A DNA stretch of 64,000 bases, taken from contig NZ_JBQEKA010000001.1 of the NCBI RefSeq assembly GCF_052103615.1, positions 89,522 to 153,521 of the forward strand, read 5' to 3'. Both the position numbers and the translations under genes were made by a program. The notes under the pieces were generated by a model. It ran no database searches and was not told the origin of the DNA. It saw only the letters and a program-made list of their open reading frames with translations. Positions 17,352 to 26,507 of the stretch are shown one piece after another. The DNA comes from Kerstersia sp052103615 (GTDB lineage Bacteria; Pseudomonadota; Gammaproteobacteria; Burkholderiales; Burkholderiaceae_B). Every line of letters begins with the position of its first letter. Within the stretch, counting starts at the first letter, position 1.

Positions 17352-17825
17352 ATGAACCATTTGTCGCGCATTCTGCCTGCCGGCAATGTCGTGCTCGATC
17401 TGCCCGTCACCAGTAAGAAACGGGCATTCGAGCAGGCCGGCCTGCTATTTGAAAACCATCACGGCCTGGCTCGCTCCACCGTGTTTGACAGCCTGTTCTC
17501 CCGGGAACGGCTGGGTTCCACCGCACTCGGCCACGGCGTTGCTGTTCCGCACGGCCGCGTCAAAGGCCTGACGCACGCGCTATCCGCGTTCTACCGCCTG
17601 GCGCAACCCATCCCTTTCGATGCCCCCGACGGCCAGCCCGTCAGCCTGCTGATGTTCCTGCTGGTACCGGAAACCGCTACCCAGCAGCACCTGGACATCC
17701 TGGCTGAACTGGCCCAGCTGCTTTCCGACAAAGCACTGCGCGAGCGCCTGATGACGGAAACTGACCCGGGCATCGTTCATCAACTGCTGACCCAATACAC
17801 GCCTTCCGGGGCGTCTGGGGAATAG
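17352..17825 (+). CDS. ptsN: Nitrogen-PTS enzyme IIA (EIIANtr)
   Basis: Regulatory phosphocarrier of the nitrogen phosphotransferase system (157 aa). The PTS EIIA type-2 phosphorylation site is His67 in GHGVAVPHGRV. EIIANtr controls potassium transport, nitrogen and stress responses through its phosphorylation state. It is followed 11 bp later by hprK, the usual betaproteobacterial arrangement. A very strong -10 sits directly before the start codon. Confidence 0.95.
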   Translation: MNHLSRILPAGNVVLDLPVTSKKRAFEQAGLLFENHHGLARSTVFDSLFSRERLGSTALGHGVAVPHGRVKGLTHALSAFYRLAQPIPFDAPDGQPVSLLMFLLVPETATQQHLDILAELAQLLSDKALRERLMTETDPGIVHQLLTQYTPSGASGE

Positions 17826-17836
17826 GGTCGCCCGCC

Positions 17837-18775
17837 ATGGTGACGATCCGCAACCTGGTCGAGGACAACGCCCCCCTCGTCCCGTTTACCTGGATCGCCA
17901 GCGAAGCGGCCGCTGATCGCGAGATGCCCAATGATGGGGATTCGGCCGCCGATCTCATCGGGCACCTGAACCTGATCCATCCCGGACGCATTCAGGTTTT
18001 CGGCGACCAGGAAATTGCTTTCTACTGCCGCCTGGAGCGCCGCCGCCGCGGCCAGCATATGGCGGAACTGCTGGCAGCAGGCGTGCCAGCCATGATTCTT
18101 GCTGAAGACTCCATCAGCCGCACGCCCCCCGACCTCATCCAGGCCTGTGAAAGCCAGCAGGTTCCCTTGCTGGCCACGCCGATGCCGGCGGCACGCGTGA
18201 TTGACCTGCTGCGCAATTATCTTGGCAAGCGCATGGCGCCCACCACAACCGTGCATGGCGTCTTCATGGACGTGCTCGGCCTGGGTGTGCTCATTACCGG
18301 CGAATCCGGCCTGGGGAAAAGCGAGCTGGCGCTGGAACTGATTTCGCGGGGCCACGGCCTGGTGGCCGACGATGCCGTCGATTTTGCCCGTACCGCCCCC
18401 ACCCTGGTCGAGGGCTATTGCCCGCCGCTCCTACAGAATCTTCTGGAAGTGCGGGGCCTGGGGCTGCTGGACATCCGAACCATCTTCGGCGAAACCTCGG
18501 TGCGGCGTAAAATGCCGCTCAAACTCATTGTCCACCTGGTGCGCTCCAGCGCCACTGAGAAATTCGAACGCCTGCCATTGCAGGACCTGAGCCAGGATGT
18601 GCTAGGCTTACCCATACGCAGGGTCATGCTCCAGGTAGCGGCAGGCCGCAACCTGGCCGTTCTGGTCGAAGCCGCCGTGCGTAACACCATCCTCAAGTTG
18701 CGTGGCATAGATACCTTGGGAGAATTCATGAGCCGCCAATCCCAGGCCATCATGCAGGGAATAGACAAGCCATGA
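17837..18775 (+). CDS. hprK: HPr kinase/phosphorylase
   Basis: Bifunctional enzyme phosphorylating and dephosphorylating HPr on serine. The 312-residue protein has the Walker A GESGLGKS (155-162), the catalytic His140 region TTTVHGV, and the signature GLGLLDIRTIFGETSVR. In proteobacteria it works with incomplete PTS systems in regulation. It overlaps rapZ by 4 bp. Confidence 0.95.
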   Translation: MVTIRNLVEDNAPLVPFTWIASEAAADREMPNDGDSAADLIGHLNLIHPGRIQVFGDQEIAFYCRLERRRRGQHMAELLAAGVPAMILAEDSISRTPPDLIQACESQQVPLLATPMPAARVIDLLRNYLGKRMAPTTTVHGVFMDVLGLGVLITGESGLGKSELALELISRGHGLVADDAVDFARTAPTLVEGYCPPLLQNLLEVRGLGLLDIRTIFGETSVRRKMPLKLIVHLVRSSATEKFERLPLQDLSQDVLGLPIRRVMLQVAAGRNLAVLVEAAVRNTILKLRGIDTLGEFMSRQSQAIMQGIDKP

Positions 18776-19656
18776 ATCCGCCGGTTCAGGATATCGTCAT
18801 CATCACCGGCATATCCGGCTCCGGCAAATCCGTTGCGCTGCGCATGCTGGAGGATTCAGGCTACACCTGTATCGACAACCTGCCCATCCGTTATCTGCAG
18901 GATTTCTGCGTCGATCTGAATTCACAGCCGCCCAGCCACGCGGCCGTTGCCATTGATGCCCGCTCGCCCGGGGAAATTGAAGACCTGCCGGAAGCGCTCA
19001 CCGCCATCCGCTCCATGGGTATCCCATTGCGCGTGGTGTTCCTGGATGCCAGCACAGAAGCCCTGGTGCAGCGCTACTCCGAATCCCGCCGCCGCCATCC
19101 GCTGACAGACAGGCTATCCGCCTCCGGCAAGACGCTGACTCTGACGGAATGCATCCAGCAGGAACGCGAACTGCTGGCGCCGCTGCGCGAACAGGAACAC
19201 ATCATCGACACCTCCTATCTCAGCCCGGCGCAATTGCGCCACTGGATCGGCCAGGTTGTCCAGGTGGAACGGCTGCCGCTGCTGCTCACCTTCGAATCCT
19301 TTGCCTACAAGATCGGCGTGCCCAGCGACGCCGACCTGGTCTTTGATGCCCGCTGCCTGCCCAACCCGCACTATGACGCCGCCTTGCGCCCGCTGACCGG
19401 CAAAGATGCGCCAGTGGCCAAATGGCTGGAAGGCTATGCGCAAGTCGGCGAAATGATCGACGATATCTACGGCCTGGTACGCAAATGGCTGCCGCGCTAT
19501 ATGCAGGATACCCGCAGCTATCTCACCGTTGCGGTGGGCTGTACCGGGGGCCAGCACCGTTCCGTCTATGTCGTGGAACAGCTCGCCCTGCGCTTTGCTT
19601 CCCATTCCCCCCTGCTGGTGCGGCACCGCTCGCCCATCCATATTCCCCGCGCATGA
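18772..19656 (+). CDS. rapZ: RNase adapter RapZ / nucleotide-binding protein
   Basis: P-loop protein (294 aa) which in E. coli presents the GlmZ small RNA to RNase E and senses glucosamine-6-phosphate. Walker A is GISGSGKS (13-20). The C-terminal conserved block VAVGCTGGQHRSVYVVE is intact. The start overlaps hprK and the stop overlaps rlpA (ATGA in both cases), so three genes are translationally linked. Regulatory target in this organism is unknown. Confidence 0.93.
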   Translation: MNPPVQDIVIITGISGSGKSVALRMLEDSGYTCIDNLPIRYLQDFCVDLNSQPPSHAAVAIDARSPGEIEDLPEALTAIRSMGIPLRVVFLDASTEALVQRYSESRRRHPLTDRLSASGKTLTLTECIQQERELLAPLREQEHIIDTSYLSPAQLRHWIGQVVQVERLPLLLTFESFAYKIGVPSDADLVFDARCLPNPHYDAALRPLTGKDAPVAKWLEGYAQVGEMIDDIYGLVRKWLPRYMQDTRSYLTVAVGCTGGQHRSVYVVEQLALRFASHSPLLVRHRSPIHIPRA

Positions 19657-20573
19657 GACCCGGCGCGTCCGTCATTCTGCCTGTCACGGCGGCGCGCCGC
19701 TGGCCCTGGCTGCTGCTGGCCTGCGTGCTGGCCGTCCTGCTGGCGGCCTGCGGCAGCGCGCCCAAACGCGGCGGCGGCTATTACAAGGATGATGGCCCGC
19801 ATGCGCGCGTGCCCTCTGACCTGGACAAAGTCCCGGACGCCGTGCCCCGCGTGGAACCTTACGCCAGCGGCCCCAACCGCCCCTACAGCGTTTTCGGCAA
19901 GAAATATGTGCCGGACACCAGCGGCCGCGCCTACCGTAACCGCGGCACCGCTTCCTGGTATGGCAAGAAATTCCACGGCCAACCGACGTCCAACGGCGAA
20001 ACCTACGATATGTACAAGATGACGGCAGCGCATCCCACGCTGCCCATCCCCAGCTATGCGAAGGTGACCCGTACCGCCAATGGCCGCAGTGTCATTGTCC
20101 GCATCAATGACCGCGGCCCTTTCCATGATGGCCGCATCATCGACCTTTCCTACGCCGCCGCCCACAGGCTGGACATCATCGCCCCCGGCAGCGGTGAAGT
20201 GCTGGTCGAATGGATCAGCCCGGACGACATCCGCGGCAACCGGGTGCCGCAGCCCTCAGGCCCGGCCCCCGCCGTCGCGCTTGCCGTCCCCCCCGACCCC
20301 GCTCCTGCCCTAAGCACATCCGGCGTTTCCGGCTCAAGTTCAGGCATCTTCCTGCAACTGGGGGCTTTTGGCTCAGCAGAAAACGCCAATGCCTTCCTGG
20401 CGCAAATGCGCGGCGCACTCAACAACGATCCCCGCCTGCGGCTGGAACAAGGCGGCAATGGCATCTACCGCGTCCGTCTGGGCCCCTACCCGGACCGCCG
20501 CAGCGCGGAAGATGCGGCCAGCCATATCGGCCGCCAGCTGGGCATATCGCCTTCCATCGCTTTGCAACCCTGA
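19653..20573 (+). CDS. rlpA: Septal ring lytic transglycosylase RlpA-like lipoprotein
   Basis: Outer-membrane lipoprotein with a double-psi beta-barrel domain (about 95-190; GTASWYGKKFHGQPTSNGE and VRINDRGPFHDGRIIDLS) and a C-terminal SPOR domain (about 230-306) that targets denuded glycan at the septum. The lipobox is LAAC with Cys33. The catalytic-type Asp in INDRGPF is present. The frame is open well upstream, but the ATG at 19653 overlaps the rapZ stop and gives a proper signal peptide. Confidence 0.92.
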   Translation: MRPGASVILPVTAARRWPWLLLACVLAVLLAACGSAPKRGGGYYKDDGPHARVPSDLDKVPDAVPRVEPYASGPNRPYSVFGKKYVPDTSGRAYRNRGTASWYGKKFHGQPTSNGETYDMYKMTAAHPTLPIPSYAKVTRTANGRSVIVRINDRGPFHDGRIIDLSYAAAHRLDIIAPGSGEVLVEWISPDDIRGNRVPQPSGPAPAVALAVPPDPAPALSTSGVSGSSSGIFLQLGAFGSAENANAFLAQMRGALNNDPRLRLEQGGNGIYRVRLGPYPDRRSAEDAASHIGRQLGISPSIALQP

Positions 20574-20586
20574 GAAACCGCTGCTC

Positions 20587-21147
20587 GTGAATGCCGCGCG
20601 CCGCTTTCTGCTATACCTGCTGTTAGGCTTGGCGCTGCTTGCATTGGCTGCCTTGGCCTACACCCGTATCATGGGCCGGCTGGCGCCAGGCGTGCCGCCA
20701 GCTGTCGAACAAGGGATGCCGCAGGCCGATCTGGTGCGTGTTTACAAATCCGCCAGACGCATGGAACTCTGGCAGGAAAACAAGCTGCTGGGCAGCTATC
20801 GCATTGCCCTTGGCGGCGCGCCAGAAGCCGGGCATAAACAAAAATCGGGCGATCAGCGCACACCGGAAGGCCGTTATGTGATCGACTGGCGCAACCCGCG
20901 CTCGCGGGCTTATCTCAGCCTGCACATTTCCTACCCCAATGCGCAGGATCGCCAGGCGGCCGCTGCCGCGGGCTACCCGCCAGGCGGCGATATCATGATC
21001 CACGGCCTGCCCAATGGGTGGGGCGCCTTCGGCCCCATCCACCACTGGATGGACTGGACCGACGGCTGCATCGGCGTCAGCAACGATGAAATGCGGGAAA
21101 TCTGGTCGCGGGTTCCTAACGGCACCGCCATAGAAATCAAAGCCTGA
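20587..21147 (+). CDS. L,D-transpeptidase (YkuD) family protein
   Basis: Peptidoglycan-modifying enzyme of 186 residues with an N-terminal membrane anchor (about residues 7-24) and a YkuD catalytic domain. The active site reads MIHGLPN ... DGCIGVSN, giving the conserved His and catalytic Cys. I choose the GTG at 20587 because it is 13 bp after rlpA and includes the full anchor; the next Met would truncate it. Linked to rlpA, so probably a cell-wall remodelling pair. Confidence 0.88.
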   Translation: MNAARRFLLYLLLGLALLALAALAYTRIMGRLAPGVPPAVEQGMPQADLVRVYKSARRMELWQENKLLGSYRIALGGAPEAGHKQKSGDQRTPEGRYVIDWRNPRSRAYLSLHISYPNAQDRQAAAAAGYPPGGDIMIHGLPNGWGAFGPIHHWMDWTDGCIGVSNDEMREIWSRVPNGTAIEIKA

Positions 21148-21226
21148 GCCGCCCGCCAGGGTGGACAATTCCAGCACTGGCCGGCTTCCCCCGCTGGCTC
21201 AGGCGCGGCAGACTGGCGCCATGGCC

Positions 21227-22183
21227 TCAATCTGCTTCATTCTTGCGTTGCAAGGCACGGCGATAAATCGCATCGCGATCGCCCCCCGTCACCTTCTGCG
21301 CCACCTTCACCGCGTCACGCAAGGACAAGCTCTCCAGCAGTGCATCCAGCAGCGTATCGAGCGCGGGATCCCCTGCATCGGCCGCATCCTCATCCTCATC
21401 GCTGATTTGCGCCTCGCTTTCGTGCAGAATCAGCACGAACTCCCCTTGGCCGCGGTGCGGCTGGGCTTCCAGCCAGGCCTGGGCGCCAGCAGCCGGCACC
21501 GTCGCCACCTCTTCGAAGCGCTTGCTCAACTCACGCGCAATCGTTATCCGCCGTTGCGGGCCGCCGATCTCCAGCACATCGGCCAAGGTCGCCTTAAGCC
21601 GGTGCGGCGACTCGAAAAACACCACGGGCGCGGCCAACGCCGCCCAGCGCCGCAGCCAGCGCTGGCGCGCCATACTCTTGTGGGGCGCAAACCCGGCGAA
21701 AGCAAAAGCCGGGTTTTCATCCGACGTCGCGCCACTGGCCATCAAGGCAGCAATCACCGCGCTCGGGCCCGGCACCGGCACCACCTGATAGCCCGCTTCC
21801 CGCACGGCACGCACCACGCGCGCGCCAGGGTCGCTGACCGCTGGCGCACCCGCGTCAGATACCAGGGCCACCCGCTGCCCAGCCGCCAGGCGTTCCAGAA
21901 TATCCTGCGCCGCGCTGGCCTCGTTGTGGCGATGCGCCGCCATCAGGGGCGTGGACAGGCCCCAGGCGTCGAACAGGGTGCGGGTCACACGGGTATCCTC
22001 GGCCGCCACCACATCGACCTTGGCCAGCGCCTGCCAGGCCCGCACGCTCAAATCGCCCAAATTGCCGATGGGCGTGGCCACCACGTACAGGGCGGAAGCA
22101 GGCCAATGCTGCGCCAGCACTTTCTCTGCGGCACGCAGCCAGGCCGAAGGCGCGGATAGGAAAATATCGGATGTCTCGTTCAT
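21227..22183 (-). CDS. rsmI: 16S rRNA (cytidine1402-2'-O)-methyltransferase
   Basis: Tetrapyrrole-methylase-fold enzyme (318 aa) methylating C1402 of 16S rRNA. Conserved segments are LYVVATPIGNLGDLS, AAEDTRVTRTLF, LVSDAGAPAVSDPG and FFESPHRLKATL. It is divergent from yraN, and the two coding regions overlap by 13 bp at their 5' ends, so each promoter lies inside the other gene. Confidence 0.95.
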   Translation of the reverse strand: MNETSDIFLSAPSAWLRAAEKVLAQHWPASALYVVATPIGNLGDLSVRAWQALAKVDVVAAEDTRVTRTLFDAWGLSTPLMAAHRHNEASAAQDILERLAAGQRVALVSDAGAPAVSDPGARVVRAVREAGYQVVPVPGPSAVIAALMASGATSDENPAFAFAGFAPHKSMARQRWLRRWAALAAPVVFFESPHRLKATLADVLEIGGPQRRITIARELSKRFEEVATVPAAGAQAWLEAQPHRGQGEFVLILHESEAQISDEDEDAADAGDPALDTLLDALLESLSLRDAVKVAQKVTGGDRDAIYRRALQRKNEAD

Positions 22184-22734
22184 CCCGCGAGGATACTATT
22201 TTCAGCGGCGCCGCGTACGCCCCGATCTGGCAGCAAATCGAACAAGCGCAAAAGCGCGCGCGGCGCAACCGCAAGCGGCGGCTGGCACGGCAACACGCCG
22301 GACACGGCGGCGCCGTAACGCCGCCCGCGCCATACGCCCCTGCGCACCCGCCATCCCGCCCAGCCTCGCAGCACGGGCCTGCCCGCCAGCTCGGCGACCG
22401 CGCGGAAGATCTCGCCCTGGCGCACCTGCAAGCCGCCGGGCTGCGACTGCTGGCGCGCAACCTGCAATGCCGCGCCGGAGAAATCGACCTCGTCATGCGC
22501 GACGGCCAGGAACTTGTCTTCGTGGAAGTCCGCCAGCGCAGCGATTGCCGCCATGGCGGCGCGGCGGCCAGCGTAGATGCCGGTAAACAAAGGCGGTTGC
22601 TGGCCACTGCAGCGCGGTTTCTTCCGCAGATCCAACGTGTCTATTTCCATGGCAGAGAACCGCGCTGCCGCTTTGACGTGCTTGCCATCGACGGTCGCAC
22701 CATCCACTGGCTGAAAAGCGCCTTCCTCAGCTAG
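22171..22734 (+). CDS. yraN: YraN family (UPF0102) endonuclease-like protein
   Basis: Restriction-endonuclease-fold protein of unknown function (187 aa). The core begins near residue 75 with GDRAEDLALAHLQ and contains GEIDLVMRDGQELVFVEVRQRS, the E-x-D-E-x-K-like motif in which the final lysine is glutamine here. The N-terminal 70 residues are Arg/Pro-rich and absent from the E. coli protein (131 aa), so a later start is possible. It normally sits next to diaA; here about 12 kb of other genes intervene. Confidence 0.85.
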   Translation: MSRSSREDTIFSGAAYAPIWQQIEQAQKRARRNRKRRLARQHAGHGGAVTPPAPYAPAHPPSRPASQHGPARQLGDRAEDLALAHLQAAGLRLLARNLQCRAGEIDLVMRDGQELVFVEVRQRSDCRHGGAAASVDAGKQRRLLATAARFLPQIQRVYFHGREPRCRFDVLAIDGRTIHWLKSAFLS

Positions 22735-22870
22735 GTTCCAGCTCAAGAGCCGCCTCCCCCTGAATGCCCTCGCCATTCAGAGCCATGAACAAAAGCCAGC
22801 GCACACCTATGAATACGACAATATTTTCCGGAAATTGACAAAAATCATCGGCTAGAACCGTAACAGATTT

Positions 22871-22889
22871 GAGAATTGCACTCATTCTC
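22871..22889 (+). promoter_or_regulatory. Fur-box-like palindrome upstream of the TonB receptor
   Basis: GAGAATTGCACTCATTCTC matches 13 of 19 positions of the Fur consensus and has perfect 6-bp arms (GAGAAT/ATTCTC). It lies 127 bp upstream of the receptor ATG. A TTGACA at 22835-22840 could be the -35 of the controlled promoter. The rest of 22735-23016 holds no gene. Confidence 0.6.
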
Positions 22890-23016
22890 TAATTCGTCAT
22901 TGTCTGACCTGAAAGCCTTGATGAAGTCGTGCTGCTTTTCCATGCTCCCGCCGTGCCCCCGATTCCGCGCCCATTTGATCGAATTCCCATGATCACGGGA
23001 CAACACCAGATAGAAC

Positions 23017-26000
23017 ATGTCTTCAGAACACTGCTCCCCGCCCAAACTCCTGGCGCTCATCATCGCCGGCCTCGGCTACGTTGCCAGCGGTTTACCGCCA
23101 GTTGCCGCCCAGCCATTGGCTGCCGACATCCGGACAGCTGAGCCCAAAAATCCGCCGCGGGCATCTGAAACACTCCCTCAGCCTCATGAGGCTTCTCAAG
23201 ACAGCACGGACGGTATCACTCAGTTGCATGCAGTCGAAGTTGTCGCCCCTGAACGCACGGATGACGAGAAAGGCGCTGACGATGTCTTCCACAAGAACGT
23301 CTCAAACGTTTATATGGGCAAGGAAGAAATCGAACGCTACCGCATCGACGCAGCGGGCGACGTGCTCAAGGGCCTCAACGGCGTTTACAACATGAACACT
23401 CGCACCGCTGGCGGTGCCATCACGCCGAATATCCGCGGTATTTCCGGAAAGGGGCGCATCCCCGTCACCATAGACGGCACGGAACAAACCGTGGATGTCT
23501 GGCAGAACAACTATGGCGTCGGTGACCGCAACTACGTCGATCCCGCCCTGTTCCGCAGCATCGCCGTCGATAAGAGCCCGGATCTCAGCCGCAATATGAA
23601 GCCGGGCGTCGGCGGCTCCATCGCCATTCGCACCATTGAAGCCAGTGACATCGTCAAGAACGGCGACACCTGGGCGCTGCAGCTCAAGCTGGAAGGTGCA
23701 AACAATACGATCAAGCCACAGAACAAGCTTGACCAATTCCTGGGTAAGGACTATCGCCGCGTCGGCGGCACCGCCGATGGCGCCGGCGGCGGTTTCCAGA
23801 ATGGTGAGCTCAGCCCTTACGCCCTGCTCATGGATGACGTCGATGCCCCCAGGGACAAGGGCAGCGCTGACAACTGGCGTTTCGGTGGAGACAAGTCTGC
23901 CATGCTCGCGGCTGCGTTTCAGACGGATATTACCGATGGCCTGCTGAGTTACGCCTATCGCAACAAGGGCAATTATTTCGCCGGCAAGAACGGCGTGGGC
24001 GATTATCTGGACAATCCGATCTACGACATGGACAACTGCGGTATCGACTGCAAAAGTTCAGCGGCCTTTGTCCCCAACATGGGAGAGATGTATCCGGCCG
24101 GTGCAGAAGTCTTCAACAGCAATACCCGTACCGAAACACTGCTGGCCAAGAACAACTGGCACTTCGGCGACAACCAGAAACTCAGCCTGCAATACATGCG
24201 CACGGATGTGCGATTCGGCGAGATCAATCCATTCCAGTCCACCTGGGCGCTGAATTTCTATGAGTTGAACCCTGACTTCATCGACCAGCCCAAACCGCCA
24301 CAAACCCAGAACATTGACTCCAAGATCCGCTCGGATACCTGGAAGCTAGGGTACGAATTCAAACCCGAAGACAACCGCTGGGTAGATCTTGAGGCCAGTC
24401 TCTGGCGCGTCAAAACCGACAGCGTCCGTCATCAGAGCGGCGGCATGTCCCTGGCGGTCAATACGCCCGACACCATGCACGATGCCTGGTACTGGTGCAA
24501 TGTACGCAATACGACGCCATGGAGTATGGCGGAATCTACTTGCGAAGAACTGGGCGATATGTGGGGCTTCGACAAAAGCACCACGCTAGACGAAATCATC
24601 GCTGAATCCGATGCCATCTTCGGCACCGAAGGCAAGAAGATCATTTCCGGCGCACAGCAAACCACCCAGGTGACGCGCAACGGCGCCAATCTCAGCAATC
24701 GCTTCAAGTTGGCGCCCAACTTCAATTTGACCCTGGGCGCAGACATCCAGCGCGAGAAACTCGGGGAAGAAAGCACCATCATCAACAGTGACGACCTTTT
24801 CAACATCTACGGCACTGTCACCGGACTGGCCAAACTTGCCGGGCCGCGCAGCGGCAAAAGGCAGGAATGGGGCATGACCATGACGACGGACTGGCAGCCA
24901 GTTTCCTGGCTCAATGTCCAGGCTGGCGTGCGCTATACCCGCTTCAAGGGCGAAGACACGGCAATGTCCGAAGAACGGCAACAACGCAACGAACAGTTCG
25001 CCTGGGGCGGGGGCTTCAACGAATATATCGACGCCTACTCCCTGCCGTATTGGGAAATCGGCTCTGCGGAGTTCAAGGCGGATTATGAAAACCAGAGGGA
25101 TCTCTTTGACCAATGGGCGAACACTATCGGAAAAGATAACCCTTTAGGCGATCCCGCAGCCGCACAACGCGCTACGGAATCCTCTCAGGCGTTCACCAAG
25201 CAATATGGGGTAACGCCTAATTCCGTCCGGTCAATCTCGCAGAACGGACAGATAATTTACTACCAGTTCCGCTCCGACAATGTCATTCCATTTCGCAACG
25301 GGAAACCGGATAGTTCGGCGTCAACTTTGACGCCAGGCATGTTCGATGAGAAAGTCAGCACGCCTCAGGCAACGGAAGGCGAATACTACAAATACCTGAT
25401 GGGCGGCCCAAAGCCTGATGCCCTCCCCTACGAAGAATGGAAGCTTCTCCCTAGCACTACCCGCCAAGTCACGACCGCCGCAGGGGAGTACAACCCTAAC
25501 GGAGATTACTCCGGAGCGCTGAAAGCCATCACCCGACCCATCACCGACGACCAGAAGTGGGCTCGGCCAGAAAAACTGAAAGGCGATGCCTGGGCACCCA
25601 TGCTGGCGCTGACCGTTTCGCTCAGCCCACAACAACGCCTGTTTGCCCGCTATGCGGAAATGACGCGTTTTCCAAGTATTTACGAGGCCACATCCACTGC
25701 CATCGACGGGCTGGTCAGCATGCCTACTGCGCCAGGCTTCGATCTCAAGCCGGAACGCAGCCGGAACTGGGAAATCGGCTATGCCTTCGATTTCACCCCG
25801 TATTGGGACAAGCTGGATTATGGCGACATCCGCCTGAGCTACTTCAGCAATACGATCAGAAATGTCATTGATACGACCGAGGCGCGGCGCATCACGCAAT
25901 ATGACAAGAAGATTGTCAAAGGGCTGGAGTTTCAAAGCCGTATCGACACTGGCGGCTTCTTTGCTTCTGCCGGTGTCACCTACCGCCTGAAAAATGTCAC

Positions 26001-26442
26001 CTGCGATGCCGATACCGCATTTGCCTTTGATATGTACCTGCGCCGTATTCCCGAATGCATAGAGGGCGGATTTGGCGTCACGCGTTTCTACCAGTCCCAG
26101 CAGCCCAAGTATTCGATCAATGTGGATCTGGGTACGCGCCTGCTGGATCGCAAGCTTGAACTGGGCGTGCGCGGCATTTATCACAGCGATGTCAAAACCA
26201 GCCAGTACGACCGCCTGCTGCAACAGGGGCTGGCCGACATCTTCACCTTCACTGGCAAGCCTTACCACTGGCGCCCCACGCTGCTCCTGGATGCCTATGG
26301 CCGTTATCAGATCAACGACACCCTGTCAGTCAATGCCAGTGTCACCAACCTGACCAACCGCTACTACCTGGACCCGATGTCCAACGTCGCTGCGCCCGGC
26401 CCTGGCCGCACCGTCATGCTGGGCATGCAAGCCCTGTTCTGA
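23017..26442 (+). CDS. TonB-dependent outer-membrane receptor (hemophilin-receptor-like)
   Basis: A large (1141 aa) TonB-dependent receptor. It has a signal peptide (about 1-32), a TonB-box-like start at LHAVEVVAPERTDDEKGADD, a plug (about 85-240; GKEEIERYRIDAAGDVLKGL and RGISGKGRIPVTIDG), and a 22-strand barrel ending in a C-terminal Phe. Long loops carry paired cysteines (CGIDC; WYWC...STC; TCDAD...PEC). It is followed by a secreted hemophilin-like protein and a Slam exporter, as in the A. baumannii HphR/HphA/HsmA heme system, so it most likely takes heme from that carrier. A Fur-like box lies upstream. Ligand is inferred. Confidence 0.85.
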   Translation: MSSEHCSPPKLLALIIAGLGYVASGLPPVAAQPLAADIRTAEPKNPPRASETLPQPHEASQDSTDGITQLHAVEVVAPERTDDEKGADDVFHKNVSNVYMGKEEIERYRIDAAGDVLKGLNGVYNMNTRTAGGAITPNIRGISGKGRIPVTIDGTEQTVDVWQNNYGVGDRNYVDPALFRSIAVDKSPDLSRNMKPGVGGSIAIRTIEASDIVKNGDTWALQLKLEGANNTIKPQNKLDQFLGKDYRRVGGTADGAGGGFQNGELSPYALLMDDVDAPRDKGSADNWRFGGDKSAMLAAAFQTDITDGLLSYAYRNKGNYFAGKNGVGDYLDNPIYDMDNCGIDCKSSAAFVPNMGEMYPAGAEVFNSNTRTETLLAKNNWHFGDNQKLSLQYMRTDVRFGEINPFQSTWALNFYELNPDFIDQPKPPQTQNIDSKIRSDTWKLGYEFKPEDNRWVDLEASLWRVKTDSVRHQSGGMSLAVNTPDTMHDAWYWCNVRNTTPWSMAESTCEELGDMWGFDKSTTLDEIIAESDAIFGTEGKKIISGAQQTTQVTRNGANLSNRFKLAPNFNLTLGADIQREKLGEESTIINSDDLFNIYGTVTGLAKLAGPRSGKRQEWGMTMTTDWQPVSWLNVQAGVRYTRFKGEDTAMSEERQQRNEQFAWGGGFNEYIDAYSLPYWEIGSAEFKADYENQRDLFDQWANTIGKDNPLGDPAAAQRATESSQAFTKQYGVTPNSVRSISQNGQIIYYQFRSDNVIPFRNGKPDSSASTLTPGMFDEKVSTPQATEGEYYKYLMGGPKPDALPYEEWKLLPSTTRQVTTAAGEYNPNGDYSGALKAITRPITDDQKWARPEKLKGDAWAPMLALTVSLSPQQRLFARYAEMTRFPSIYEATSTAIDGLVSMPTAPGFDLKPERSRNWEIGYAFDFTPYWDKLDYGDIRLSYFSNTIRNVIDTTEARRITQYDKKIVKGLEFQSRIDTGGFFASAGVTYRLKNVTCDADTAFAFDMYLRRIPECIEGGFGVTRFYQSQQPKYSINVDLGTRLLDRKLELGVRGIYHSDVKTSQYDRLLQQGLADIFTFTGKPYHWRPTLLLDAYGRYQINDTLSVNASVTNLTNRYYLDPMSNVAAPGPGRTVMLGMQALF

Positions 26443-26507
26443 ACCGTCTTTTGCCGGTTTTCAAACGCAAAACCGGATGCTTACCCACTCTCACAAGGAA
26501 GCCTGTC

